A DNA stretch of 64,000 nt from Salipiger bermudensis (GTDB lineage Bacteria; Pseudomonadota; Alphaproteobacteria; Rhodobacterales; Rhodobacteraceae). The stretch is from positions 1 through 64,000 of the forward strand of contig NZ_JAIUZY010000012.1 in NCBI RefSeq assembly GCF_020171625.1. Reading direction: 5' to 3'. The translations under genes and the position numbers were made by a program. Position 1 is the stretch's first letter. The number at the start of each line of letters is the position of its first letter. Of this stretch, positions 52,429-61,013 are shown piece after piece. Under the pieces are notes generated by a model. It saw only the letters and a list, made by a program, of their open reading frames with translations, was not told the origin of the DNA and did no database searches.

Positions 52429-53181
52429 TTAGACGGGGGTTTCGAGCGATCGGCTCAGTTCGACCAGCTCGCGCGTGTGCGGATGGGTGGCGCGGCGGGC
52501 GCGCAGATCCTCGACACTGAGCTGCTCGACCAGTTCGCCATGCTGCATCACCCCAAGCCGGCTGCAAAGATGCGCCACGACCGACAGGTTGTGGCTGACC
52601 ATGACGTAGGTGAGCCCGCGGCTCTCGCGCAGGTGGGCCAGCAGGTTGAGCACCTCGGCCTGCACCGACACGTCAAGCGCCGATGTCGGCTCGTCCAGCA
52701 GCAACACCTTGGGTTCGGCGATCAGCGCGCGTGCGATCGCGACCCGCTGACGCTGCCCGCCCGAGAGCTGGTGCGGAAAGCGAAAGCGCACCGATTGCGG
52801 CAGCGCCACTGCCTCCAGTGCCCGGTTCAGCCGTCCGTCCATGTCATCCATGCCGTGAACCGCAAGGAACTCGGACAAGATGCGGTCGATCGTCTGACGC
52901 GGATGCAGGCTGCCGAAGGGATCCTGGAAAACCATCTGCACCTTGCGGAAGAAGGCGCGGGGCCGCTTGGCGCCGACGGGCACCCCGTCGAAATCGATCT
53001 CGCCCGACCAGTGGTGATTGAGCCCGGCCAGCGCGCGCAGCACCGTAGACTTGCCCGAGCCCGACTCCCCTACCACGCCGAAGCTCTCGCCGCGCTGCAC
53101 CGCGAGGGAGACGCCCTTGACGACTTCCTTCGCCCCGAAGGAGACCCGCAGGTCGCGGACGTCGATCATCTTGTCGCTCAT
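52429..53181 (-). CDS. Peptide ABC importer ATPase, DppF type
   Basis: A 250-aa ATPase with Walker A GESGSGKSTVLR, signature LSGGQRQRVAIARALIAEPK, Walker B LLLDEPTSALD and switch His in VMVSHNLSVVAHLC. The C-terminus is short compared with E. coli DppF. Its start overlaps the DppD-type stop by four bases. It drives uptake together with DppD for the D-peptide module. Confidence 0.9.
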   Translation of the reverse strand: MSDKMIDVRDLRVSFGAKEVVKGVSLAVQRGESFGVVGESGSGKSTVLRALAGLNHHWSGEIDFDGVPVGAKRPRAFFRKVQMVFQDPFGSLHPRQTIDRILSEFLAVHGMDDMDGRLNRALEAVALPQSVRFRFPHQLSGGQRQRVAIARALIAEPKVLLLDEPTSALDVSVQAEVLNLLAHLRESRGLTYVMVSHNLSVVAHLCSRLGVMQHGELVEQLSVEDLRARRATHPHTRELVELSRSLETPV

Positions 53182-54020
53182 TGTGCCTTTTCCTCCAGCC
53201 AGCTGGGATCGCGGGTCAGCACCGGCAGATCCGTGCGCGGGTGATCGAGCGACGGCAGACAGTTCAGCAGGCCCTGGGTATAGGGATGCTTGGCCTGCGC
53301 CAGCTCACCGGCCGCCAGCTCTTCCATGACCTGGCCCATATACATCACGCTGACCTTGTCGCAGAAATGCGAGACTAGCGGCAGATCGTGACTGATCAGC
53401 AAAAGCCCCATGTTGCGGGTGTCGACCAGCTCGTCGATCAGACGCAGGATCTCGGCCTCGACCGAGGCATCCAGCGCAGAGGTCGGCTCGTCCGCGATCA
53501 GCAGCGTGGGGTTCGGCGCAAGCATCATGGCGATCATCGCGCGCTGACCCATGCCGCCCGAAATCTCGTGCGGATAGGCATCGAGCACCCGCTTCGGGTC
53601 ACGGATCATCACCTGCTCAAGAAGGTCGAGCGCGGCCTCGCGCGCCTCTTTCTTGCCGCCCTTGTTGTGGGTACGCCAGGCCTCGGCGATCTGGTTGCCG
53701 ATGGTCTTCACGGGGTTCAGCGAATACTTCGGATCCTGCAGGATGAAGCCGGCCCGCCCCCCGCGCAGTTTTCGCATCTCGCGTTCGGACTGCGACTGGA
53801 TGTCGATCCCGTCGAACCTCATCCGGTCCGCGGTGACCTGCGCCTGAGGCGGCAGAAGCCGCATCAGCGCGCGCGCGGTGATCGACTTGCCCGACCCGGA
53901 TTCCCCCACGATGCCCAGTTTCTGGCGCGCCTCGAGCTTGAAGGACACGCCGCGCACAGCCTCGAAACGCTTGCCGTTGCTTTCGAAGGCGATGCGCAGG
54001 TTTTCGATATCTACCAGCAT
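53178..54020 (-). CDS. Peptide ABC importer ATPase, DppD type
   Basis: A 280-aa ATPase with Walker A GESGSGKSITAR, signature ISGGMGQRAMIAMMLAPNPT and Walker B LLIADEPTSALD. The C-terminal region is the DppD/OppD type: HPYTQGLLNCLPSLDHPRTD, then LPVLTRDPSW. The SGGM form of the signature is normal for the group. It lies ten bases after the permease gene. Confidence 0.9.
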   Translation of the reverse strand: MLVDIENLRIAFESNGKRFEAVRGVSFKLEARQKLGIVGESGSGKSITARALMRLLPPQAQVTADRMRFDGIDIQSQSEREMRKLRGGRAGFILQDPKYSLNPVKTIGNQIAEAWRTHNKGGKKEAREAALDLLEQVMIRDPKRVLDAYPHEISGGMGQRAMIAMMLAPNPTLLIADEPTSALDASVEAEILRLIDELVDTRNMGLLLISHDLPLVSHFCDKVSVMYMGQVMEELAAGELAQAKHPYTQGLLNCLPSLDHPRTDLPVLTRDPSWLEEKAQ

Positions 54021-54029
54021 GAAGACCCC

Positions 54030-54929
54030 TCAGTCCTGCTTCGGGTCGAGCACGTCGCGCAGACCGTCGCCCAGGAAGTTGAACGCAAGCGAGACCAGAA
54101 GAATGGCCATGCAGGGCGACAGGGCGACCCACCATTGATCGAGGATGAAGCGCTTCGCGGTTGCGATCATCGCGCCCCATTCCGGCGAGGGCGGCTGTGC
54201 GCCCATGCCCAGGAAGCCCAGGCTTGCGGCGGTGATGATGATCGACGCCATGTCGAGCGTCACCCGCACGACCAGAGACGGAACGCAGAGCGGAGCGACG
54301 TGGCGCAAGATGATCCGCCAGGAGGACGCCCCGGTCATGGCGACGGCCTCGATGAACTCGGAATTGCGCACCGTCAGGGTCTCGGCCCGCGCGATGCGGG
54401 CATAGGGCGGCCAGGCGGTCAGCGCGATTGCAAGGATGGCGGATTCCACGCCGGGGCTGAGCGCGGCGACGAAGGCCAGCGCGAGGATGAGACGCGGGAA
54501 GGCCAGGAATACGTCCGTAATCCGCATCAGCGTCTTGTCGACCCAGCCACCGAAATAGCCGGCAATCGTTCCGACCGCGAGGCCGACGGGGGCGACCATG
54601 ATGACCACGGCCACCACGATGCCCAAGGTGATACGGCCCCCGTAGAGAAGGCGGGACAGGATATCGCGCCCCAGCTCGTCGGTGCCCAGAAGGTGCTCGG
54701 CCGTCGGGCGCGCCAGGCGGTTCTCCAGGTCCTGGATCGCCGGGTCATGAGGGGCCAGGAGCGGCGCCAGAAGCGCCAGGATCACGCACAGCCCGATGAT
54801 GATCATGCCGATCATCGCCAGCGGGTTCGCCTTCAGGGCCAGCCAGATGCGATAGCGGCGGCCCCAGGCCGCCTGGCGCCGCGAGGTCGCCAGATCGTCG
54901 AGCGCCCAGGCTCGGAAGTCTGCAAGCAT
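54030..54929 (-). CDS. Peptide ABC importer permease, DppC type
   Basis: A 299-aa permease. The first helix is at about 35-58, LLGTDELGRDILSRLLYGGR is the DppC hallmark, and the EAA loop reads EAVAMTGASSWRIILRHVAP. Six membrane helices are predicted. It lies ten bases after the DppB-type gene and forms the pore with it. Confidence 0.9.
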   Translation of the reverse strand: MLADFRAWALDDLATSRRQAAWGRRYRIWLALKANPLAMIGMIIIGLCVILALLAPLLAPHDPAIQDLENRLARPTAEHLLGTDELGRDILSRLLYGGRITLGIVVAVVIMVAPVGLAVGTIAGYFGGWVDKTLMRITDVFLAFPRLILALAFVAALSPGVESAILAIALTAWPPYARIARAETLTVRNSEFIEAVAMTGASSWRIILRHVAPLCVPSLVVRVTLDMASIIITAASLGFLGMGAQPPSPEWGAMIATAKRFILDQWWVALSPCMAILLVSLAFNFLGDGLRDVLDPKQD

Positions 54930-54939
54930 GTTGATGCCT

Positions 54940-55953
54940 TTATTTCACGCGTGGGTCGAACACGCGGTAGAGAATGTCGGCCAGCAGGTTCAGTCCGACA
55001 TAGATCGCACCGATGACGAGCGTGGTGCCCACGACGGGGTTCATGTCGCCGTTCATGAGCGCGGTCGTCAGGTATTGTCCCAGGCCCGGCCAGGCAAAGA
55101 CGGTCTCGGTGATGACCGCGCCTTCCAGAAGACCTGCATAGGTCAACGCCAGAACGGTGATCAACTGCACGGCCACGTTGGGAAAGGCATGGCCCATCAC
55201 GACCTTCCAGCCGGACAGCCCCTTGGCCCGCGCCGAGATGATGAATTCTCCCTTGAGCGCATCCAGCATGAAGGCCCGCGTCATGCGGGTGATGTAGGCC
55301 ATGGAGAAATACGCCAGGATCAGCACCGGCAGCGCCAGATGGTGGGCCGCGTCCCAGAACGCCCCCATATCCCCCGCCAGCAAGCTGTCGATCAGAAGGA
55401 TTCCCGTGACCGTCGGCACCATCCCGTCATAGATGAAGCCCTGACGTCCCGGACCGGGCACAAGGTCAAGGCCGACATAGAAGATCAGTAGTCCCAGCAG
55501 CGCCAGGACAAAGACAGGGACGGAATGGCCCGCGATACAGACCACGCGGATGATCTGGTCGGTCAGCGAGCCCCGTTTCACCGCCGCGACGATCCCCGCG
55601 GGCACCCCCAGCAGCGTCGCGAGGATCAGGGCCAGCGTTGCCATCTCAAGCGTGGCGGGGAAGTAATGCGCGATATCGCTGACGACCGGGTTCCGGGTCA
55701 GCACGGATTGGCCCAGATCGCCCTGCAGCACGTTGCTGATATAAGACCAGTACTGGACGACCAGCGGATCATCCAGGCCCATCGCCGCGCGGGCGGCCGC
55801 AACGACATCCGCCGGTGCGTTGTCCCCTACGGCCGCCAGAACGGGGTCGACGGGCATCACCCGACCGATCATGAAGGTGATCACCGATAGCCCGAACAGC
55901 GTCACGAGGACGCTGCCGAGCGTAGCGGCGAAGGATTTCGCTCGTTGGTTCAA
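54940..55953 (-). CDS. Peptide ABC importer permease, DppB type, TTG start
   Basis: A 337-aa permease starting (Met)NQRAKSFAATLGSVLVTLFG. The start is TTG 55953, which overlaps the stop of the binding-protein gene as TTGA; no ATG or GTG nearby gives the normal DppB start. The EAA loop is ISARAKGLSGWKVVMGHAFPN, and AMGLDDPLVVQYWSYISNVL with GDLGQSVLTRNPV is typical of DppB. Unlike the other three importers in the window, there is no hairpin between binding protein and permease here. Confidence 0.88.
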   Translation of the reverse strand: MNQRAKSFAATLGSVLVTLFGLSVITFMIGRVMPVDPVLAAVGDNAPADVVAAARAAMGLDDPLVVQYWSYISNVLQGDLGQSVLTRNPVVSDIAHYFPATLEMATLALILATLLGVPAGIVAAVKRGSLTDQIIRVVCIAGHSVPVFVLALLGLLIFYVGLDLVPGPGRQGFIYDGMVPTVTGILLIDSLLAGDMGAFWDAAHHLALPVLILAYFSMAYITRMTRAFMLDALKGEFIISARAKGLSGWKVVMGHAFPNVAVQLITVLALTYAGLLEGAVITETVFAWPGLGQYLTTALMNGDMNPVVGTTLVIGAIYVGLNLLADILYRVFDPRVK

Positions 55954-57548
55954 GCCTTCGTGACCTCTTCGTAGGAGTTGTTGTTCGGCAGCGGGGCCAG
56001 GATGACGCCATCGACGTTGGTGCGCATGGCGACCGTTGCCGTCTTCTGGAACATGATCGCGAAGGGCGACGCGTGGACGAACTTCTTCTGAAGGTCGAGG
56101 TATTTCTGGATACGGACCTCGGGATCGCTTTCGTCGCGGGCGTCTTCGGCCAGCGCGATCAGCTCCTCGTCCTGGAAGTGCGACCGCCACACGAAGGGCT
56201 TGCTTGCCGCGTCATCACTGTTGTCCTTGTTGATGATATACGGATCGGCATTGGCATTGGGGTCGAAGTAATCCGTGCCCCAAGCGGACAGGATCATCTG
56301 GTGCTGACGGGCCCGCATCTTGGTCAGAACCTGACGGTTCTCGCCCGAGATCAGTTTGGCCTTGATGCCGATCTCGGCAAGGTTGGCCTGCAGCGCCTGC
56401 GCGATATCGGGGTAGGGCTGGGCCGAATAGTGATCCATCTCGATCTCGAACCCGTCGGGGTAACCGGCTTCCGCCAGCAGCGCCTTGGCCTTTTCGATAT
56501 CCTGAGTGAAGATGGTGTCGTTCAGCGCGCCCGGCAGACCGTTGGGCACGAAGGACTGATGCACCTCGTAGGTGTCGCCGAGGATGTTGCGCTTGATCCC
56601 GTCGTAGTCGATCGCCCATTTCACGGCTTCCCAGACCTTGGGGTCGGAGAGCTTCTCGTGGGAGACGTTCATCGACAGCTGCATGATCGAAGCCTGCTGC
56701 TTGCGCAGAAGTTTGACCGAGTCGTTCGAAGCAATGCTCTGCAGCTGCTCGGCCGTCAGGTCGCGTGCGATGTCGATGTCGCCCTTGGTCAGCATGAGCA
56801 TCTGCGACGACGGGTCGACGATGTGGCGGAGCATGACCCGCTCGATCGGGCCGTCGTAGCCGGCATTGGGATTGACGGTCATGACGACCACGTCCGAGGG
56901 GCGCCAGGTGTCGAGCATGAACGTGGCCGAACCCGCCGAATTCTTGTCGAGCCAGGCCGACCCCATGTCACCATCGACCTCGTTGGCCATGACGGTCTGC
57001 TTGTCTGCCACGCAGCCGATATTGGCCGAGAGGCAGTAGATCAGGAAGCCGATCGAGGTCGGCTCGACGGTCTTGATGACCAGCGTGCGCGGGTCCGTCG
57101 CCTGGATCAACTCGTCGACGTTCTCGGGGGTGAAGCCGAACTGGGTGATGATGAAGGCAGGGGACTTGTTGAGCTTGACGGTCCGGCGCAACGACCACGC
57201 CGCATCCTCGGCGGTCAGCTCGTTGCCGGACGAGAACGTGATGCCGTCACGGATCTTGAAGGTGAACGTCTTGTTGTCCTCGGAGGCTTCCCAGCTTTCC
57301 GCAACATCCGGATCCACAACATCGGGGTCCTCGGTATTCGGTTTGACCAGTTGCTGGTACATGTTGCCGATGATCTCCGAGCCGACGGCCTCGAAGCTGA
57401 CATGCGGATCAAGTGTCGTCATGTTGTCGAGCTGCTGGGCCACCACCAGAAGGGACTTGGGCGTGTCGGCATAAGCTTGGGCCAGCGAGAGATAGCTGAC
57501 AGCCGGAACAGCCGCTGCGGTGGCGAGGAACTTGCGTCGTGTGATCAT
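55950..57548 (-). CDS. Peptide ABC importer substrate-binding protein, family 5, Tat-exported
   Basis: A 532-aa family 5 binding protein. The N-terminus MITRRKFLATAAAVPAVSYL is a twin-arginine signal, with cleavage near AYA-DTP. Family features include FTFKIRDGITFSSGNELTAE and ALQANLAEIGIKAKLISGEN. ATG 57548 is chosen for the signal peptide. It is the first gene of an operon ending in D-aminopeptidase, so its ligand is probably a di- or oligopeptide containing D-residues (inference). Confidence 0.9.
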   Translation of the reverse strand: MITRRKFLATAAAVPAVSYLSLAQAYADTPKSLLVVAQQLDNMTTLDPHVSFEAVGSEIIGNMYQQLVKPNTEDPDVVDPDVAESWEASEDNKTFTFKIRDGITFSSGNELTAEDAAWSLRRTVKLNKSPAFIITQFGFTPENVDELIQATDPRTLVIKTVEPTSIGFLIYCLSANIGCVADKQTVMANEVDGDMGSAWLDKNSAGSATFMLDTWRPSDVVVMTVNPNAGYDGPIERVMLRHIVDPSSQMLMLTKGDIDIARDLTAEQLQSIASNDSVKLLRKQQASIMQLSMNVSHEKLSDPKVWEAVKWAIDYDGIKRNILGDTYEVHQSFVPNGLPGALNDTIFTQDIEKAKALLAEAGYPDGFEIEMDHYSAQPYPDIAQALQANLAEIGIKAKLISGENRQVLTKMRARQHQMILSAWGTDYFDPNANADPYIINKDNSDDAASKPFVWRSHFQDEELIALAEDARDESDPEVRIQKYLDLQKKFVHASPFAIMFQKTATVAMRTNVDGVILAPLPNNNSYEEVTKA

Positions 57549-57819
57549 CTTGGTCTCTCTGCTAGGTATCGGCCCTGTCGAGGCGCCTTCCGTCTGTGAC
57601 CTGCCGGAGGGCACGTCACCGTTTCTGGCGCCGCGATAGCACGCTTATTTTTGAAGCAACCAATGTGTAATTCGGCAAGCACGTTGCGAATTTTTCATAC
57701 CGATTTAAATTCAAATACTTACAGAGGCGCCTAGCGCTGCTCAAATTTAACCTCCTCTTGCGTTGATGAATTTTTGGTCGTTAGGCGGGGGCATCCAACC
57801 TGCTCTCACAGGAGATTTC
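57549..57819. promoter_or_regulatory. AT-rich divergent promoter, Dpp operon and dipeptidase
   Basis: A 271-bp gap unusually rich in A+T for this window. It contains ATTTAAAT at 57703-57710 and an inverted relation between TTAAATTCAAA and TCAAATTTAA (57705-57715 and 57741-57750), which could be a regulator site. The dipeptidase has ribosome-binding sequence CAGGAGA at about 57809-57815. No single promoter could be chosen. Confidence 0.45.
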
Positions 57820-58857
57820 ATGTCCAGAGATTCTAATCCGGTCGTCTTCGACGGTCACAATGATGCGCTTTTGCGACTTTGGAAGTCGGGCCGCAGCGAC
57901 GCGGTCCAGCGCTTCGTTTCAGGCGAAGACGAGGGGCATATCGACCTCCCACGCGCCGCCACGGGCGGGCTGGGGGGCGGCCTCTGCGCGATTTACGTCC
58001 CCTCGGAGCGGGTTCTGGACGACGATGGCAACTTCCCCACCCCCACGCGCGCGGAGGCGCTGGAGGTGACCATGGCCCAGGCCGGGCTGCTGGCGCGCGC
58101 GGAGCGGGAGTCGCAGGGCGCGCTCAAGATCTGCCGCACCGCGCAGGACATCCGCACCGCCTTCGCGAATGGCAGCTTCGCAAGCGTCATGCACCTGGAA
58201 GGCGCAGAGGCGATCACGGCAGACCTGAACCTGCTTTACGCGCTCTATGACATGGGTCTGCGCACGCTCGGGCCGGTCTGGTCGCGCCCCAACATCTTTG
58301 CCTTCGGGGTTCCGTTCCGCTACCCGTCCTCGCCCGATATCGGGCCCGGCCTGTCGAGCTATGGCAAGGCGCTTGTGCGAAGCTGCAACGAGCTGGGCAT
58401 CATGATCGACCTGTCCCACCTCAACGAGGCCGGGTTCTGGGAGGTGGCGAAACTGTCGGATGCGCCACTGGTGGCGTCGCATTCCAATGTTCACGCGATC
58501 TGCGGCCACAGCCGCAACGTCACCGATCGCCAGCTCGACGCGATCCGCGACAGTGGCGGGCTGGTCGGGATCAACTTCGGCGTGTCGTTCCTGCATCCCG
58601 AGGGCAAACGCGATCTGGCGATGGACCTGTCGATGCTGGTGCGCCACGTCGACTACATCGTCGACCGCATCGGCATCGACCATGTCGCCCTCGGGTCGGA
58701 TTTCGACGGCACGCGCATTCCCGAGGCCCTGCGCGATGCACGCGACCTGCCCAAGCTGATCGATGCGCTCAGAGCCGGTGGCTACGAGGGACACGATCTG
58801 GAGAAGATCACCAACGGCAACTGGCTGCGGGTCCTGGAACAGACCTGGGGCGCCTAG
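57820..58857 (+). CDS. Membrane dipeptidase family (M19) zinc dipeptidase
   Basis: A 345-aa renal-dipeptidase-type enzyme. The first zinc ligands are His13 and Asp15 in FDGHNDALLRL, and the bridging Glu is Glu127 in MHLEGAEAI. Later His residues lie in VASHSNVHAICGHSRN, and the Asp is in VALGSDFDGTRIP. M19 enzymes hydrolyse dipeptides, including those with a D-residue at the C-terminal position. No signal peptide, so it works in the cytosol on imported dipeptides. It is divergent from the Dpp operon and convergent with the DmpA-type gene, in the middle of the D-peptide module. Confidence 0.88.
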   Translation: MSRDSNPVVFDGHNDALLRLWKSGRSDAVQRFVSGEDEGHIDLPRAATGGLGGGLCAIYVPSERVLDDDGNFPTPTRAEALEVTMAQAGLLARAERESQGALKICRTAQDIRTAFANGSFASVMHLEGAEAITADLNLLYALYDMGLRTLGPVWSRPNIFAFGVPFRYPSSPDIGPGLSSYGKALVRSCNELGIMIDLSHLNEAGFWEVAKLSDAPLVASHSNVHAICGHSRNVTDRQLDAIRDSGGLVGINFGVSFLHPEGKRDLAMDLSMLVRHVDYIVDRIGIDHVALGSDFDGTRIPEALRDARDLPKLIDALRAGGYEGHDLEKITNGNWLRVLEQTWGA

Positions 58858-58866
58858 GCGATGCAC

Positions 58867-58896
58867 GGGCAGGGGCGCGGATCGCCGCCCCTGCCC
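58867..58896. terminator. Convergent hairpin between dipeptidase and DmpA-type genes
   Basis: GGGCAGGGGCG (58867-58877) and CGCCCCTGCCC (58886-58896) form a perfect 11-bp stem with an eight-nt loop. It lies between the ends of two convergent genes and could act on both strands. There is no T-run. Confidence 0.6.
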
Positions 58897-58942
58897 AATC
58901 CCGTGTCGTCGCCGCGTCCGTCCCGAAACTGCGGCTTTGACG

Positions 58943-59974
58943 CTATCCTCCGGCCCGCGCCAGCCAGTCCGAGAGCAGCGGGCGGGTTGCGCCGTCACGC
59001 CCGTCCACCGCCGTCGCCATGCAGAGCGCGTTCAGGATCGCGTCCTGCGTGCTTTCGGTAGCGGCGCGGAACAGGTCATCAATCCGATGGTCGCCAAGGC
59101 GCCGAAGGGGGGCACAGTCTGCGTCGGGCGAATGGGCAATCCGGTTCGCCGTGGTGAAGCCCAGCACGATATCCCCGGAGCCATTGCCCCAGAAGGCCCC
59201 GAGCCGCGCGATCCCTGCCCCGCCCCGATGGCAGACGCGGGTCACCTGCCTGCTGTCCAGCGGCACGTCCGTCGCCAGCACCACCATGATCGACCCCTTC
59301 TCGGCCTCAGGGAGGCGCTTGGGATCGGCGACCCGCCCGTCGGGCAGAACAAGGTCGCCCGCCCGGCCGAAGTTGGCGACGACCAGCGCTCCGAGATGGC
59401 AGACCTGTCCCTCCACCTCGATCTGGCGCGAGGCCGTGCCCACGCCACCCTTGAAGCCGAAACAGCTCATCCCCGTGCCGGCGCCCACGCTGCCTTCCGC
59501 CACGAAGTCAGACGCCTGATCGAGCGCATCCAGAACATGCGCCTCGGTCACGGCCATCGCCTGGATGTCCGACAGGGCGCCGTCATTACACTCACCCACG
59601 ACCGGGTTGACGGTGGAGGTCGTCCGTCCGATCTCGGGCGTCTCACAAATGGCGCGGCGGATCAGGGCATTGACGCAGGTGCCGACACCGAAGGTGTTGG
59701 TGAGCACCACCGGCGTCTCGAGGGTGCCCAGCTCGGCAAGCTGCATCAGCCCCGCGCTCTTGCCGAAGCCATTGATCACCGAGACACCGGCCACGAGCTT
59801 CTCGGTGAACAGGTTGCCCGGCGCCGGCACGATGGCCGTCACTCCGGTGTTCAGGCCGTTCCCCTGCAACGTGACCTGCCCGACCTTCACCCCCGGCACG
59901 TCGGTGATCATGTTGCGCGGGCCTGGCCGCAGGATGCCCGGACGCAGGCCGAAATCGCTGGCGCGTCGGCTCAT
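58943..59974 (-). CDS. P1 family peptidase, DmpA/BapA type (L-aminopeptidase/D-esterase or beta-aminopeptidase)
   Basis: A 343-aa N-terminal-nucleophile hydrolase. The predicted self-cleavage site is Gly227-Ser228 in EKGSIMVVLATDVPL, giving an alpha chain (1-227) and a beta chain whose N-terminal Ser is the nucleophile. Other family segments are ITDVPGVKVGQVTL, NTFGVGTCVNALIRR, NPVVGECNDGALSD and CFGFKGGVGTASRQ. Family members release N-terminal L- or beta-amino acids and hydrolyse D-amino-acid amides or esters. ATG 59974 overlaps the stop of the transaminase gene. With D-aminopeptidase, M19 dipeptidase and the Dpp importer this suggests breakdown of unusual peptides. Confidence 0.87.
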   Translation of the reverse strand: MSRRASDFGLRPGILRPGPRNMITDVPGVKVGQVTLQGNGLNTGVTAIVPAPGNLFTEKLVAGVSVINGFGKSAGLMQLAELGTLETPVVLTNTFGVGTCVNALIRRAICETPEIGRTTSTVNPVVGECNDGALSDIQAMAVTEAHVLDALDQASDFVAEGSVGAGTGMSCFGFKGGVGTASRQIEVEGQVCHLGALVVANFGRAGDLVLPDGRVADPKRLPEAEKGSIMVVLATDVPLDSRQVTRVCHRGGAGIARLGAFWGNGSGDIVLGFTTANRIAHSPDADCAPLRRLGDHRIDDLFRAATESTQDAILNALCMATAVDGRDGATRPLLSDWLARAGG

Positions 59975-60863
59975 GCCTCGACCTCCGAGACCGACCGCTC
60001 CCAATCGATGCACTCCGCGCTTTCGCGCGCGGCCTGCAGGTAGAGCGCCTGAAGGTCGCGCGTCACTGGCCCCGGCTGGCCGTTGCCGATCACCCGGTCG
60101 GCGATGCGGATCACAGGGGTGACAAAGCTCGAGGCGCTGGTCAGAAAGGCCTCGGCGGCCGAACAGGCCTCTTCGGGGGTGAAACCCGCTCCTCGAAGCG
60201 CAGCCCGGTCCGCGAGGCCACCAGCCGCTCGACGGCCAGCCTCGTGCAGCCTGGCAGGGTCGCGTGGCTGTTTGCACGTGTCAGCAGGACATTGTCCTGC
60301 GTGACGATGAAGGCGGTGTTCGAGGCCCCTTCGGTAATGACGCCATCCTCGTGCATCCAGACATCCCCGAACCCGCGGGCCTGGGCGGCCTGTTTCGCCA
60401 GGGCCTGCCCCAGAAGCTGCACGGTCTTGATATCGCGGCGCGACCAGCGCGGGTCCTCGATCAGATCGACCGAGATGCCCTGCCTCTGGGCCGCGGTCCC
60501 GTGCAGCACCTTGGGCTGCGTGAAGGCGACGATATTGGGAACCATGTCGGAGGCGAAGGTAAAGCTGCGCTCGGCCGTCCCGCGTGAGATCTGGATGTAG
60601 ATCGTGCCGTCGTGCATGTCATTGCGCCGTGCCAGCTCGTGCTGAACCTCCCGGATCTGCGCGCGCGACCACGGCTGCGCGATGCCCAGCTCCTTGAGCG
60701 ACCGTTCAAGCCGCGCCAGGTGCAGATCGTTGTCGATGAGCCGTCCATCGAGCATCGCGGTCACTTCATAGATCGCGTCACCGAACAGAAAGCCCCTGTC
60801 CATGACAGGAACCCGGGCCGAGTCTTCGGCCAAGTAGGCCCCGTTTACATAGATGATCCGCAT
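59971..60863 (-). pseudogene. D-amino-acid transaminase (PLP fold type IV), interrupted by one -1 frameshift
   Basis: The start MRIIYVNGAYLAEDSARVPV, with DRGFLFGDAIYEVT, and the PLP Lys in RDIKTVQLLGQALAKQA identify a D-alanine transaminase-type enzyme. The frame runs to GLRFEERVSPPK and stops at 60141. Adding one base at the GGG run (minus strand, 60185-60187) restores GLRFEERGFTPEEACSAAEA, then FLTSASSFVTPVIRIADRVI and a normal C-terminus ending WERSVSEVEA. The restored gene is 297 aa, the usual family length, and its stop at 59971 overlaps the DmpA-type start. This is either a homopolymer sequencing error or a recent loss. The enzyme would convert D-amino acids to 2-oxo acids. Confidence 0.85.
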
Positions 60864-61013
60864 GATGCCTGCATGTCCTTGAGAATTGCCGGCTTCAAGC
60901 ATAGAGACCGCCCCGACGAGCGGCCAATGCTGGTTTTCGCGCGGATCAGTCGAAAAATGCATAACCTGCCGGAGCGATGCCCCGCGCAGCTCGCAGAACG
61001 GAAGGTCGGACCC
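60864..61013. promoter_or_regulatory. Divergent promoter, D-amino-acid transaminase operon and lysR
   Basis: A 150-bp gap between divergent genes, the normal location for a LysR operator. A short palindrome ATGCAT lies in GAAAAATGCATAACC near 60950-60966. No T-N11-A site could be chosen with confidence. Confidence 0.35.

Noticed and set aside
57661-57750. A definite LysR box in the dipeptidase/Dpp promoter
   Set aside because: The AT-rich repeats do not give one clear T-N11-A site, and A+T-rich sequence alone generates such matches.
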